Source: CBDTYW01 sp965364735 (GTDB taxonomy: Bacteria > Actinomycetota > Nitriliruptoria > Nitriliruptorales > Nitriliruptoraceae). Taken from it: a DNA stretch of 9,481 nucleotides. The notes below the pieces were generated by a model. That model saw only the letters and a list, made by a program, of their open reading frames with translations. It was not told the DNA's origin and ran no database searches. The stretch's first letter is position 1. Each line of letters begins with the position of its first letter. Positions 1 through 6,865 of the stretch are shown piece after piece. Both the position numbers and the translations under genes were made by a program. The stretch lies in the NCBI GenBank assembly GCA_965364735.1, contig CBDTYW010000143.1, positions 1 to 9,481 on the forward strand, in the 5' to 3' direction.

Positions 1-515
1 GCCTCGAGCACGCCGTTGATGAAGCCGCTGGACTTGTCGGTCGACATCTCCTTGGCCAGCTCCAGCGCCTCGTCGATCACGATGGCCGCCGGGGTCTCCT
101 CGTGCGCGAGCTCGTAGGTCGCGAGCCTGAGGATCGTGCGGTCGACCACCGGCATCCGCGAGACACGCCAGCGGTGGGCGTGCTCGGCCAGCATGTCGTC
201 GATCTCGACACGGTGTGCGCTCACACCGCGCACGAGCCGCTTCGTGAACGGGTCCAGCCGGACCGGCGCCGTGCGGCGCCGTGCGGCCGCGATCCGCTCG
301 GGGTCGCCCTGCTCGTCGGCCTCGTCGGCCGTGGGGTCGACGTCGTCGAGCAGGTCGAGCGCACGCGTGTCGGACAGCACGCGTTCCAGCGCGACCTCCG
401 GCTCCTCGCCGCGAACGTCCGCGTCGAAGAGGATCTTGAGGGCGCGGAGCCGCGAACGGTGCGGGTCCGGCGTGTCGGTCCGGCGCAGGCCGTCCGACGT
501 TTCGGCGTTCGTCAC
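1..515 (-). CDS. nusB: Transcription antitermination factor NusB (3' end beyond window)
   Basis: NusB binds the boxA RNA element together with NusE (ribosomal protein S10) to support antitermination, chiefly of rRNA operons. I translated this frame by hand: it opens with GTG at 515-513 and stays open for 171 codons to the window edge. The C-terminal part is characteristic of NusB: around residues 123-136 (VVDRTILRLATYEL), then AIVIDEALELAKEMS at 144-158 and a following SSGFINGVLE at 162-171. The N-terminal helix is at about residues 20-34. A charged, acidic-then-arginine-rich stretch at about 57-82 lengthens the middle relative to short NusB proteins. The GTG overlaps the efp stop by 4 bases (GTGA) and has no recognisable Shine-Dalgarno site, so translational coupling to efp is likely. 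Only a few C-terminal residues should be missing. NusB is the last gene of this cluster in M. tuberculosis too. Confidence 0.93.
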   Translation of the reverse strand, partial: MTNAETSDGLRRTDTPDPHRSRLRALKILFDADVRGEEPEVALERVLSDTRALDLLDDVDPTADEADEQGDPERIAAARRRTAPVRLDPFTKRLVRGVSAHRVEIDDMLAEHAHRWRVSRMPVVDRTILRLATYELAHEETPAAIVIDEALELAKEMSTDKSSGFINGVLE

Positions 516-1069
516 GCGCGCGAGACGTACGACGACGTCACGGTGGAGACCTTGAGGCGGTCGCCGATGTTGACGAACAGCGGGACCTGGATCTCGACCC
601 CGGTCTCGAGGGTGGCAGGCTTCGTCGCGTTGGTGGCGGTGTTCCCGGCGACGCCCGGCTCGGTGTGCGTCACCTCGAGCTCGACGTTGGGAGGAACCTC
701 GGCGCCGACGATCTCGCCGTCGTACTCCAGGATGTCGATCGAGTCGCCCTCGACGATCCAGTTGGCGCTGTCGCCGATGGTCTCCGGCGCGACGGGGCGC
801 TGCTCGTAGGTCTCGGCGTTCATGAAGACGTAGTCCGGACCGTCCTTGTAGAGGTACTGGAGCGTCTTCTTCTCGAGGATGGCCTGCTCGACGTTCTGGC
901 CGGCCCGGAACGTGTTCTCGACGACCTTGCCCGAGACAACCTCCTTGAGCTTGGTCCGCACGAACGCGGGGCCCTTGCCCGGCTTCACGTGCTGGAACTC
1001 GACGACCTGCTTCAGCTTGCCATCGAGCAGGAGGGTCATCCCGTTCTTGAGGTTGTTCGTGGAGACCAT
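512..1069 (-). CDS. efp: Elongation factor P, actinobacterial PGKGP-loop type
   Basis: EF-P binds ribosomes stalled on polyproline stretches and promotes peptide bond formation. The 185 residues match the usual EF-P length, with three beta-barrel domains. The N-terminal KOW-like domain is at about 1-64, the first OB domain at about 67-127 and the second OB domain at about 130-185, ending in the conserved YVSR. The tip loop is PGKGP (residues 30-34) with Lys32, the position equivalent to E. coli Lys34. Actinobacterial EF-P proteins of this loop type are reported to work with an unmodified lysine, so an EpmA/EarP-type modification enzyme need not be present. Start: ATG at 1069, 31 bases after the pepQ stop, with only a weak GAG upstream. 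The stop overlaps nusB. The housekeeping role is certain from sequence; operation without modification is inferred from the family. Confidence 0.97.
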   Translation of the reverse strand: MVSTNNLKNGMTLLLDGKLKQVVEFQHVKPGKGPAFVRTKLKEVVSGKVVENTFRAGQNVEQAILEKKTLQYLYKDGPDYVFMNAETYEQRPVAPETIGDSANWIVEGDSIDILEYDGEIVGAEVPPNVELEVTHTEPGVAGNTATNATKPATLETGVEIQVPLFVNIGDRLKVSTVTSSYVSRA

Positions 1070-1100
1070 GGGATACTCGCGGTGTGCTCGTCGGGCTGGC

Positions 1101-2252
1101 TCACAACACCACGAGATCTCGTCGCGCGGGGCTGAGGATGTCGGGTCCGTCGGGCGTGACGAGGATCGAGTCCTCGATGCGCACGCCCCCGATCCCGGGG
1201 AGGTAGATGCCGGGCTCGACCGTGAGGACGGAGCCCGCGCGAAGGGTAGCAGAGGGCCCTTGCTGCACCCGGGGCAGCTCGTGGATGTCGAGTCCGGTGC
1301 CGTGGCCCGTGCCGTGGGCGAACCGTTCCCCGTACCCGGCGTCGGTGATGATCTCGCGGCAGACGGTGTCGACCGCCACCGCGTCCGCGCCGACCGCGAC
1401 GGCGGTGCGCCCCGCGATCTGGGCGCGCTGCACGATCGCGTGCACCTCGATGAGCGAGGCGGGCACGGCGCCGTGGGCGACGGTGCGGGTCACGTCCGCG
1501 TGATAGCCGCGCACGAGCGCGCCGACGTCCATCTTGATGAGCTCCCCACGGCCGAGCGGACGGTCCGTCGGATGGTGGTGCGGGATCGCGGAGTTCTCGC
1601 CGAACGCGACGATCGATCGGAACGCGACCCCGTCCGCGCCGAGATCCACGAACGCGCGCTCGAGCCGCAGCGCCAGCGCGCGTTCCGTGACGGCCCGCAG
1701 GTCGCCGCCGAGGACGCGCTGCATCGCGGCCACCGTCACGTGGTTGGCAGCCCGGAGGCAGGCAACCTCGTGCGTGTCCTTGACGCTGCGCAGCTCCATG
1801 ACGAGCTCACCGACGCCGACGAGCGGGCGTTGGAGTCGCTGCGTGAGCAGCTGTCCGTCGGACAGGCTGATCTCGTGCTCCTGGACTGCCAGGATCGTGA
1901 CGGCGGCCGCGTCGAGCAACGTCTCCAGGACCTGTACCCAGGCCCGGTTGATGACGACCTCGAGATCGTCCTCGGCGAGCCCGTGGGCAGCCCCGGCGTA
2001 GCGGCCGTCCGTCACGAGCTGGCAGCGCCCGTCCCGATGGACCAGCACCCGTGCCGAGGTCGAGACGAGGCCGGTGAGCCATCGCACGTCGCGCAGGTTC
2101 GTGACGAGCAGCGCCTCGGGCTGCGGTCCTTCGGAGTTCTCGGCCTGTTCTCGCAGGACCTGGGCGAGCCGCGCTCTCCGGGGGGCGTGGTCCGCTGCGG
2201 GGATCGACGCGATCAGCGACCCGAGCTCGTCCTCGCGCGGCGCGTCCAGCAT
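1101..2252 (-). CDS. pepQ: M24 family Xaa-Pro aminopeptidase/dipeptidase
   Basis: A two-metal peptidase of the pita-bread fold that removes residues next to proline, expected to be cytoplasmic because no signal peptide is seen. The 383 residues comprise a creatinase-like N-terminal domain at about 27-150 and a catalytic M24 domain at about 158-383. All five metal ligands can be placed: Asp242 and Asp253 in MDVGALVRGYHADVTRT, His317 in HGTGHGTG, Glu346 in VEPGIY and Glu360 in GGVRIED. The histidine cluster at 225-227 supplies the expected catalytic histidine. The ATG shares its A with the aroB stop (TGATG), and I see no Shine-Dalgarno site, so reinitiation after aroB is likely. The N-terminus has about 25 residues before the usual RRARL start of the family. 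pepQ next to efp is a common bacterial pairing; both deal with proline-containing peptides. The exact substrate class (aminopeptidase P or prolidase) cannot be settled here. Confidence 0.92.
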   Translation of the reverse strand: MLDAPREDELGSLIASIPAADHAPRRARLAQVLREQAENSEGPQPEALLVTNLRDVRWLTGLVSTSARVLVHRDGRCQLVTDGRYAGAAHGLAEDDLEVVINRAWVQVLETLLDAAAVTILAVQEHEISLSDGQLLTQRLQRPLVGVGELVMELRSVKDTHEVACLRAANHVTVAAMQRVLGGDLRAVTERALALRLERAFVDLGADGVAFRSIVAFGENSAIPHHHPTDRPLGRGELIKMDVGALVRGYHADVTRTVAHGAVPASLIEVHAIVQRAQIAGRTAVAVGADAVAVDTVCREIITDAGYGERFAHGTGHGTGLDIHELPRVQQGPSATLRAGSVLTVEPGIYLPGIGGVRIEDSILVTPDGPDILSPARRDLVVL

Positions 2253-3340
2253 CAGGAGGTCGCGGTGACGGCGTCGATCGCCGCGTCGACCACCGCGCGG
2301 TCCGGCGTGTGGAGCTCGACCGCGCCCACCGCGGCGAGGAGCACGAACCGCACGCCGTCCTGTGCCTTCTTGTCACGGGCCATCACGTTCCAGACCTCCG
2401 CGCGGCCGAGCGGCGGGGCGACCCGTGGCAGCCCCAGCGCGTCCAGCAGCGCCTCGGTGCGGGGTACGAGCTCCGCAGGCGTCACGCCCATCGCCACGCC
2501 GAGCCGCAGCGCCATGGCCATCCCGATCGCGACGCCCTCGCCGTGCAGCACCGACGCGTAGCCGGTCAACGCCTCGACGGCGTGTCCGAAGGTGTGCCCG
2601 AGGTTGAGGTGGGCGCGCTCCCCCGACTCCCGCTCGTCGGCGGCGACGACCGCGGCCTTGACGGCGACGCTGCGGCGGACGAGCTCCGTCATCAGCTCGA
2701 CGTCACCGCGCAGCGCAGCTGCCGGGTCCGACTCGAGCAGGTCAAGGATCGCCGGGTCGCGGATGAGGCCGTACTTCACGATCTCGCCGAGCCCCGACGT
2801 TCGCTCTCGCGCATCGAGGGTGGCGAGGACCTCGATGTCGGCGACGACGGCGAGGGGCTGGTGGAACGCGCCGACGAGGTTCTTGCCCGTGGGCAGGTTG
2901 ATGCCGGTCTTCCCCCCGATGGCCGCGTCGACCTGCGCGAGCAGCGTCGTCGGGATCTGCACGACGGCGATCCCACGGTTCCACGTGGCGGCGACGAACC
3001 CGGCGAGGTCCCCGACGACTCCCCCTCCGAGCGCGACGACGACGTCGCCTCGTCCGAGCGGCAGCTCGGCGCAGCGACCCCAGAGCCCAGCGAGCACGTC
3101 GACGTTCTTCGCGGCCTCACCGTCGGGAACCGCGACGAAGTCGACGAGGACGTCGAGCCGCGACAGCGCTTCGAGGAGCGTCGTGAGGTGGTGGTCGGCG
3201 ACCGGTTCCTGCGTGATCACGAGGATGCGTCGCATGCTCGACGGCCACGCGACGAGCGTGTCGACCTGCGACAGCAGCCCACGTCCGACGTGGACCTCGT
3301 ACGGGCGGTCCGTCAGCGCGACCCGGATCGATGTGGTCAC
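2252..3340 (-). CDS. aroB: 3-Dehydroquinate synthase
   Basis: Converts DAHP to 3-dehydroquinate, the second step of the shikimate pathway, using NAD+ and a divalent metal (usually zinc) in the cytoplasm. Its 362 residues are the standard AroB length. The NAD-binding region shows GGGVVGDLAGFVAATWNRGI (105-124). It is followed by the signature stretch from QIPTTLLAQVDAAIGGKTG (128-146) through NLVGAFHQP (154-162), which contains Lys144 and Lys153. Metal ligands are Glu186 (GLGEIVKYG), His249 (LGHTFGHA) and His266 (LHGEG). The start is GTG at 3340, overlapping the aroK stop by 4 bases (GTGA), with a GGAG eight bases upstream inside aroK. The stop forms TGATG with pepQ. All catalytic residues I checked are present, so it should be active. 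Confidence 0.97.
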   Translation of the reverse strand: MTTSIRVALTDRPYEVHVGRGLLSQVDTLVAWPSSMRRILVITQEPVADHHLTTLLEALSRLDVLVDFVAVPDGEAAKNVDVLAGLWGRCAELPLGRGDVVVALGGGVVGDLAGFVAATWNRGIAVVQIPTTLLAQVDAAIGGKTGINLPTGKNLVGAFHQPLAVVADIEVLATLDARERTSGLGEIVKYGLIRDPAILDLLESDPAAALRGDVELMTELVRRSVAVKAAVVAADERESGERAHLNLGHTFGHAVEALTGYASVLHGEGVAIGMAMALRLGVAMGVTPAELVPRTEALLDALGLPRVAPPLGRAEVWNVMARDKKAQDGVRFVLLAAVGAVELHTPDRAVVDAAIDAVTATS

Positions 3341-3885
3341 AGCGTCTGCTCCAGCTCGCTCGGGGTCAGCACGTCACCACGCTCCTTCAGCCACGCGACG
3401 ATCTCCTCGACGATCGGTTCGGGACCGCGTCGTGCGTCGACGCGCAGATCCGCGACCTCGGCGTAGCGATCGACGCGAGCGGCGAGCGTGGCGGACACCT
3501 GCTCGTGGAGATCTCCCCCGGCGAGCAACGGTCGGGTCGTGTCGGAGGCAAGGCGCTCCACGACCGTCGCGACGTCGACGTCGAGCAGCACGATCGTCCC
3601 GGACAGCAGCAGCTCGGCGACGTTCGCGTCCGAGAGGACGACTCCGCCGCCGAGCCCGACGACCAGGTCATCGACGCCGGCCAGCGCGCGGACGACCTCG
3701 TGCTCGAGCTCGCGGAAACGCGGCTCCCCGTGGGTGGCGAAGATCTCCGGGATGGACCGGCCGACGTGACGGACGATCTCCTCGTCCGTGTCGACGAACC
3801 CGCGTCCGAGGCGCGTGGCGAGCAGCCGACCGACGGTCGTCTTGCCGGCACCCATCATCCCCGCGAGCGCGATGTTGCGAGACAT
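3337..3885 (-). CDS. aroK: Shikimate kinase
   Basis: Phosphorylates shikimate to shikimate 3-phosphate with ATP, the fifth step of the shikimate pathway. The protein is 182 residues when started at the ATG at 3885, which puts the Walker A loop GMMGAGKTT at residues 9-17, the usual distance from the N-terminus. Shikimate contacts are Asp34 (in DTDE), Arg58 (RFRELE), the glycine triplet at 79-81 and Arg140 (RVDRY). The lid arginine is Arg118 (TTRPLL). The frame is open further upstream to about 4071, but that stretch lies inside aroC and reads as low-complexity Arg/Ser-rich shadow sequence, so I reject the longer start. aroK begins one base after the aroC stop (TGA-c-ATG) without a Shine-Dalgarno site, suggesting coupled translation. 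Confidence 0.96.
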   Translation of the reverse strand: MSRNIALAGMMGAGKTTVGRLLATRLGRGFVDTDEEIVRHVGRSIPEIFATHGEPRFRELEHEVVRALAGVDDLVVGLGGGVVLSDANVAELLLSGTIVLLDVDVATVVERLASDTTRPLLAGGDLHEQVSATLAARVDRYAEVADLRVDARRGPEPIVEEIVAWLKERGDVLTPSELEQTL

Positions 3886-3886
3886 G

Positions 3887-5074
3887 TCAGCGCCGCGCGA
3901 CGTCGTCGAGGTACGCGCGGAGCGACCGCAGCACCTCGTCGACGGTGTCGCCGCCGGTCTTCTCGAGCAGCGCGTCGGCGAGGACGAACGCCACCACCGA
4001 CTCGAGCACGACCCCGGCACGCGGCACCGCGCAGGCATCGGATCGCTGGGTGATCGCCTGCGCGGGCTCACGGGTCTCGGTGTCGACGGTCTCGAGCGGA
4101 CGCGGCAGCGAGCTGAGCGGCTTCATCGCGACGCGCATCCGGAGCGGCTGCCCGGTCGTCATGCCGGCCTCGACGCCGCCGGCGCGGTCGGTGAGCCGGA
4201 CGTAGACGTCGTCGACCAGACGGATCTCGTCGTGCGCCTCGCTCCCGGGAACCTCGCCGAGCCGGAAGCCGTCACCGAACCCAACAGCCTTCATCGCCTG
4301 GACCGACGAGAGGGCCGCGGCCAGCCGTGTGGTGATGCGGCGATCCCAGTGGACGTGGCTGCCGAGGCCCGGCGGGAGTCCGTGTGCGATGACCTCGATC
4401 ACCCCACCGAGCGTGTCGTTGTCGGCGTGGGCTGCGTCGATGCGCGCCTGCATGGCCGTGGAGGTCGCGGGGTCGAAGCAGCGGACCGGGTCAGCGTCGA
4501 CGGTGGCGAGGTCGTCGGCACCCGGGCGCGGAGCGTCGTCCGGGGTCGCGACACCGCCGATCCCGACGACGTGGCTGACGATGGTGATCCCCGCCTCGGC
4601 CAGGAGCTGCTTGCAGAGCATCCCCACGACGACGCGCGCCGCGGTCTCACGAGCAGACGCGCGTTCCAGGGCGTCGCGGACGTCGTCGTAGCCGTACTTG
4701 AGCATCGCGGTGAGGTCGGCGTGGCCGGGTCGGGGCCGCGTGAGCTTCTTGCCGCGTCCGGTCGCGCGGATCGCCTCGATGTCGTCGCGCGGCTCCGGGT
4801 CCATCGCGTCGACCCACTTGGGCCACTCCGTGTTGCGGATCACGACGGCGACCGGCGAGCCGAGCGTCTTGCCGTGACGGACGCCACCGAGGACTTCGAG
4901 CTCATCGAGCTCGAAGTCCATGCGCGGGCTGCGGCCGTGACCGAGGCGTCGTCGGGCGAGCTCGGCCTGCAGCATCGGGGTGGACACCGCCAGGCCGGCA
5001 GGCAGCCCTTCGAGGATCGTGACGAGCGCAGGACCGTGGGACTCACCGGCGGTCAGGTGGCGGAGCGTGGGCAC
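3887..5074 (-). CDS. aroC: Chorismate synthase
   Basis: Converts EPSP to chorismate, the branch point for aromatic amino acids, folate and menaquinone. It requires reduced flavin (FMN), although the reaction has no net redox change. The 395 residues fall in the normal range. Visible signatures are TAGESHG (8-14), RPGHADL (115-121), ASARETAARV (139-148), the glycine-rich RAGGVEAGMTTGQP (297-310) and RSDACAVPRAGVVLE (344-358). The start is GTG at 5074, placing MPTLRHLTAGESHG where the family begins; only a weak GAG precedes it. It is the first shikimate gene after the pilus genes, across a 77-base gap, so it may be read through from the pilus promoter, have its own promoter, or both. No bifunctional NADPH-dependent flavin reductase extension is visible. 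Confidence 0.97.
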   Translation of the reverse strand: MPTLRHLTAGESHGPALVTILEGLPAGLAVSTPMLQAELARRRLGHGRSPRMDFELDELEVLGGVRHGKTLGSPVAVVIRNTEWPKWVDAMDPEPRDDIEAIRATGRGKKLTRPRPGHADLTAMLKYGYDDVRDALERASARETAARVVVGMLCKQLLAEAGITIVSHVVGIGGVATPDDAPRPGADDLATVDADPVRCFDPATSTAMQARIDAAHADNDTLGGVIEVIAHGLPPGLGSHVHWDRRITTRLAAALSSVQAMKAVGFGDGFRLGEVPGSEAHDEIRLVDDVYVRLTDRAGGVEAGMTTGQPLRMRVAMKPLSSLPRPLETVDTETREPAQAITQRSDACAVPRAGVVLESVVAFVLADALLEKTGGDTVDEVLRSLRAYLDDVARR

Positions 5075-5151
5075 GTATGGCTCGCGAGCGAGAGGGCAGG
5101 AGTCGACGCGAGGCTATCGCCGGAGCCGTGTTGCTCCGTCAGCCGGGGCCA
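5075..5151. other. Intergenic gap between pilus and shikimate genes, with a small hairpin
   Basis: This 77-base gap separates the lipoprotein stop from the aroC GTG. It holds an inverted repeat: CGGAGC at 5121-5126 and GCTCCG at 5133-5138, a 6-bp stem with a 6-base loop. No T-run follows in the minus-strand direction, so it is not a convincing intrinsic terminator. An 8-bp palindrome CTCGCGAG lies at 5081-5088, close to the aroC start. I could not find a sigma70-type -10/-35 pair. The gap could hold an aroC promoter or an mRNA-processing site, but nothing in it decides that. Confidence 0.3.
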
Positions 5152-5685
5152 TCACTTCAGGATCGTGTCGCCTTCGCAGAGCGTGAAGGAGTCGTCTCCG
5201 TACAGCAGCGTGGCGCACCGCGCCGTGAGCGCCTCGACCTGGAACGAGACCGCGAACGTGTCGCCGACCCCGACGTTGTGGATCTGGCTGTCGACGCGAA
5301 CCTCGGCGAACGCCACACCGTCGGTCTCGCCGACGTTGACGAGACCGACGCTCACACCGTCGCACACCTGTCCATCAGCGGTCGACGCGCACCCGCCGGA
5401 CTGTCCGGCCGGGTCAACGGCGGGATCGCCGCCGAGGTCGTCGAAGTCACCCACAGACACGGGCGCTGCCTCGAGCAAGGGCGAGAACGGGTCGCGGCTC
5501 AGGAACACGGGGACGGTCTGCACGTCCATGGACGACACGGCGACCGTCTCGGCCGCTCCGGGCGTGGCGTCCGCCGCCTGGGCGCGGACGGATGCGGGCG
5601 GCGCTTCCGCCGCGCCGCCAGCGCATCCGGTGGCGAGCAGGGCGAAGCCGATGATGACGGAGCTGGTCGTCGTGATCCGCCTCAT
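5152..5685 (-). CDS. Predicted lipoprotein, PilP-like component of the pilus platform
   Basis: A 177-residue protein with a positively charged start (MRR), a hydrophobic segment at about 8-18 and a lipobox-like ATGC with Cys21 as the acylation site, so it is probably anchored to the outer face of the membrane. An Ala/Pro/Gly-rich linker (about 22-50) leads to SRDPFSPL (63-70). This resembles the RDPF-type segment that precedes the compact beta domain of PilP/GspC proteins. The C-terminal 112-177 looks like a small beta domain (VGLVNVG, then VGVGDTFAVSFQVEALTA, then a final EGDTILK). Mature cysteines 99, 108, 157 and 170 could form two disulfides. It overlaps pilO by ATGA and has a strong Shine-Dalgarno site. 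Position right after pilMNO is exactly where pilP sits in proteobacteria. The gene and lipoprotein call are solid; PilP kinship is inference from position, motif and size. Confidence 0.85.
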   Translation of the reverse strand: MRRITTTSSVIIGFALLATGCAGGAAEAPPASVRAQAADATPGAAETVAVSSMDVQTVPVFLSRDPFSPLLEAAPVSVGDFDDLGGDPAVDPAGQSGGCASTADGQVCDGVSVGLVNVGETDGVAFAEVRVDSQIHNVGVGDTFAVSFQVEALTARCATLLYGDDSFTLCEGDTILK

Positions 5686-6257
5686 GACGTGACCTCCGAG
5701 GTCGAGGCCGCACCCGGTGACGCCGGCACGGTCGAGAAGACCCGCAGGCGGATGGTCGACGCGAGGAGCGGGTACTCCGACATCGTCATGTCCATGCCCT
5801 CGACGAGCGCTGCGCGACCCATCAACGCGGGGTCCTCGACGCGCCGCACGAAGTCCAGGATCTGGAAGTAGCTGCCGCTGACGGTCAGCGTGACGGTCGT
5901 GGCCATCGTCCTGTCGACACCGCTCTCCTTGGGACGATCGGGCGTGATCACCCCGAGCATCAGCCCGGCCTGATCGGCGGCGTCCTGAAGCTGTCGCAGC
6001 GCGGCGGGGAGGGCGACGTTCGTCGGCACGAGCGTGCGCCCCGCGGCGAGCGCCGCCTCGATCTCCGGCGCCTGCGATCGGATGTTCTCGAGCGCGACGA
6101 TCCGCTGACGCACGGTCTGCTGCTGGGCCACGGTCTGCTGGCGCTCCTCGGCGAGGGTCGCGACCTGGTCGTTCTTCGGCGACATCGCGAAGACCCAGTA
6201 CGCGGCCACGAGGGCGATCGCCACGACGAAGGCGAGGAGTGTCTGCTGGCGGGTCAT
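5682..6257 (-). CDS. pilO: Type IV pilus inner-membrane platform protein PilO
   Basis: PilO pairs with PilN to form the membrane-embedded alignment complex that links cytoplasmic PilM to the extracytoplasmic part of the pilus machine. The 191 residues have the expected plan: a very short cytoplasmic tail, one membrane span at about 6-24, a Gln/Glu-rich coiled coil at about 28-72, and a ferredoxin-like globular domain at about 80-176. That domain includes a VTLTVSGSYFQILDFVRRVE stretch (122-141) typical of PilO. The C-terminus ends in a Pro/Ala/Ser-rich tail. ATG at 6257 overlaps the pilN stop (ATGA), and GGAGG lies seven bases upstream. The stop overlaps the lipoprotein start in the same way. 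Identification rests on architecture, the SGSYFQILDF-type motif and neighbours. Confidence 0.88.
   Translation of the reverse strand: MTRQQTLLAFVVAIALVAAYWVFAMSPKNDQVATLAEERQQTVAQQQTVRQRIVALENIRSQAPEIEAALAAGRTLVPTNVALPAALRQLQDAADQAGLMLGVITPDRPKESGVDRTMATTVTLTVSGSYFQILDFVRRVEDPALMGRAALVEGMDMTMSEYPLLASTIRLRVFSTVPASPGAASTSEVTS
5693..5697 (-). promoter_or_regulatory. Shine-Dalgarno site of the PilP-like lipoprotein gene
   Basis: GGAGG on the minus strand lies seven bases before the ATG at 5685. It sits inside the last codons of pilO and fixes the lipoprotein start at that ATG. Confidence 0.8.
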
Positions 6258-6865
6258 CGGAGCACCTCCGGGATGCCGCCGAGGTACCGGCCGCTCAGGA
6301 CCTCGACCCCCAGGCGGAAGTCGAAGCGGAACGTCGTGAGACCGACCGCGTCGTCGAGCGCTGATGATGCGACGTAGAGGTCACGGAACGCCGCGACCTT
6401 CTCCAGGTTGATCAGAACGCGCTCGACGCCGGGCGCGTGGCCCTGGAGCGAGACCGCCGACGCGGTGATGGTCCCGACGGAGCCGAGCTCCGTTGGGTCA
6501 GCGAGGACCGAGAGCTCCGTGAGCGCGGCGTCTGCTGGCAGCACCGCGGCGAGGTCCTGAAGGATCCCGGCCATGCCGATCTGCCCGCCGAGCAGCGTCT
6601 GCACCGTCTCGTTCGTCTGGTTCCTCCGGGTGTCGAGCTCGGCGAACTCGCCGAGCTCTCGCTGCGAGGCCTGCAGGACGGTCAGCGTGTCCTGCTCGAC
6701 CGCGAGGGCGTCCTGAGCAGCGGAGACGCGGCCGAGCTGTACGACCTGGCCAGCGCCCATGAGCGCGACCAGCGCAACGAGGGCACCGGCGGCGGCTCGA
6801 CGCTGCCGTCGTTCGGTCGCCTTGCGCGCGATCGCCGCCGGGATGAGGTTGACGCGGATGTTCAC
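6254..6865 (-). CDS. pilN: Type IV pilus inner-membrane platform protein PilN
   Basis: PilN inserts its N-terminal peptide into a groove of PilM and forms a heterodimer with PilO. The N-terminus MNIRVNLIPA contains the (I/V)NLIP motif (5-9) that binds PilM. It is followed by a basic stretch (residues 14-23), one membrane span at about 24-43, a helical coiled-coil region at about 46-92 and a ferredoxin-like domain at about 97-190 (VERVLINLEKVAAFRDLYV is typical). The 203 residues fit the family. Translation starts at GTG (6865), overlapping the pilM stop as GTGA, with GGGAGG six bases upstream. The proximity of pilM and pilO and the intact NLIP motif together make the call strong. Confidence 0.92.
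   Translation of the reverse strand: MNIRVNLIPAAIARKATERRQRRAAAGALVALVALMGAGQVVQLGRVSAAQDALAVEQDTLTVLQASQRELGEFAELDTRRNQTNETVQTLLGGQIGMAGILQDLAAVLPADAALTELSVLADPTELGSVGTITASAVSLQGHAPGVERVLINLEKVAAFRDLYVASSALDDAVGLTTFRFDFRLGVEVLSGRYLGGIPEVLR
6265..6269 (-). promoter_or_regulatory. Shine-Dalgarno site of pilO
   Basis: GGAGG lies seven bases before the pilO ATG at 6257, within the last codons of pilN. Confidence 0.8.

Noticed and set aside
879..2561. 560-codon open frame on the plus strand
   Set aside because: It lies antisense to efp, pepQ and part of aroB, which have complete family motifs. Its translation is a low-complexity Arg/Asp/Val-rich mix with no domain, the usual antisense shadow in high-GC DNA.
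3886..4071. Upstream extension of aroK by 62 codons
   Set aside because: It overlaps the certain C-terminus of aroC, is Arg/Ser-rich shadow sequence, and would displace the Walker A loop from its usual N-terminal position.
5075..5151. Promoter for aroC
   Set aside because: Elements such as TAGCCT or CATACG on the minus strand are poor -10 matches and have no -35 partner at suitable spacing, so I do not call a promoter.
3788..5692. 634-codon open frame on the plus strand
   Set aside because: It is antisense to aroC and the lipoprotein gene, has no recognisable domain, and is explained by the GC bias of the third codon position on the opposite strand.
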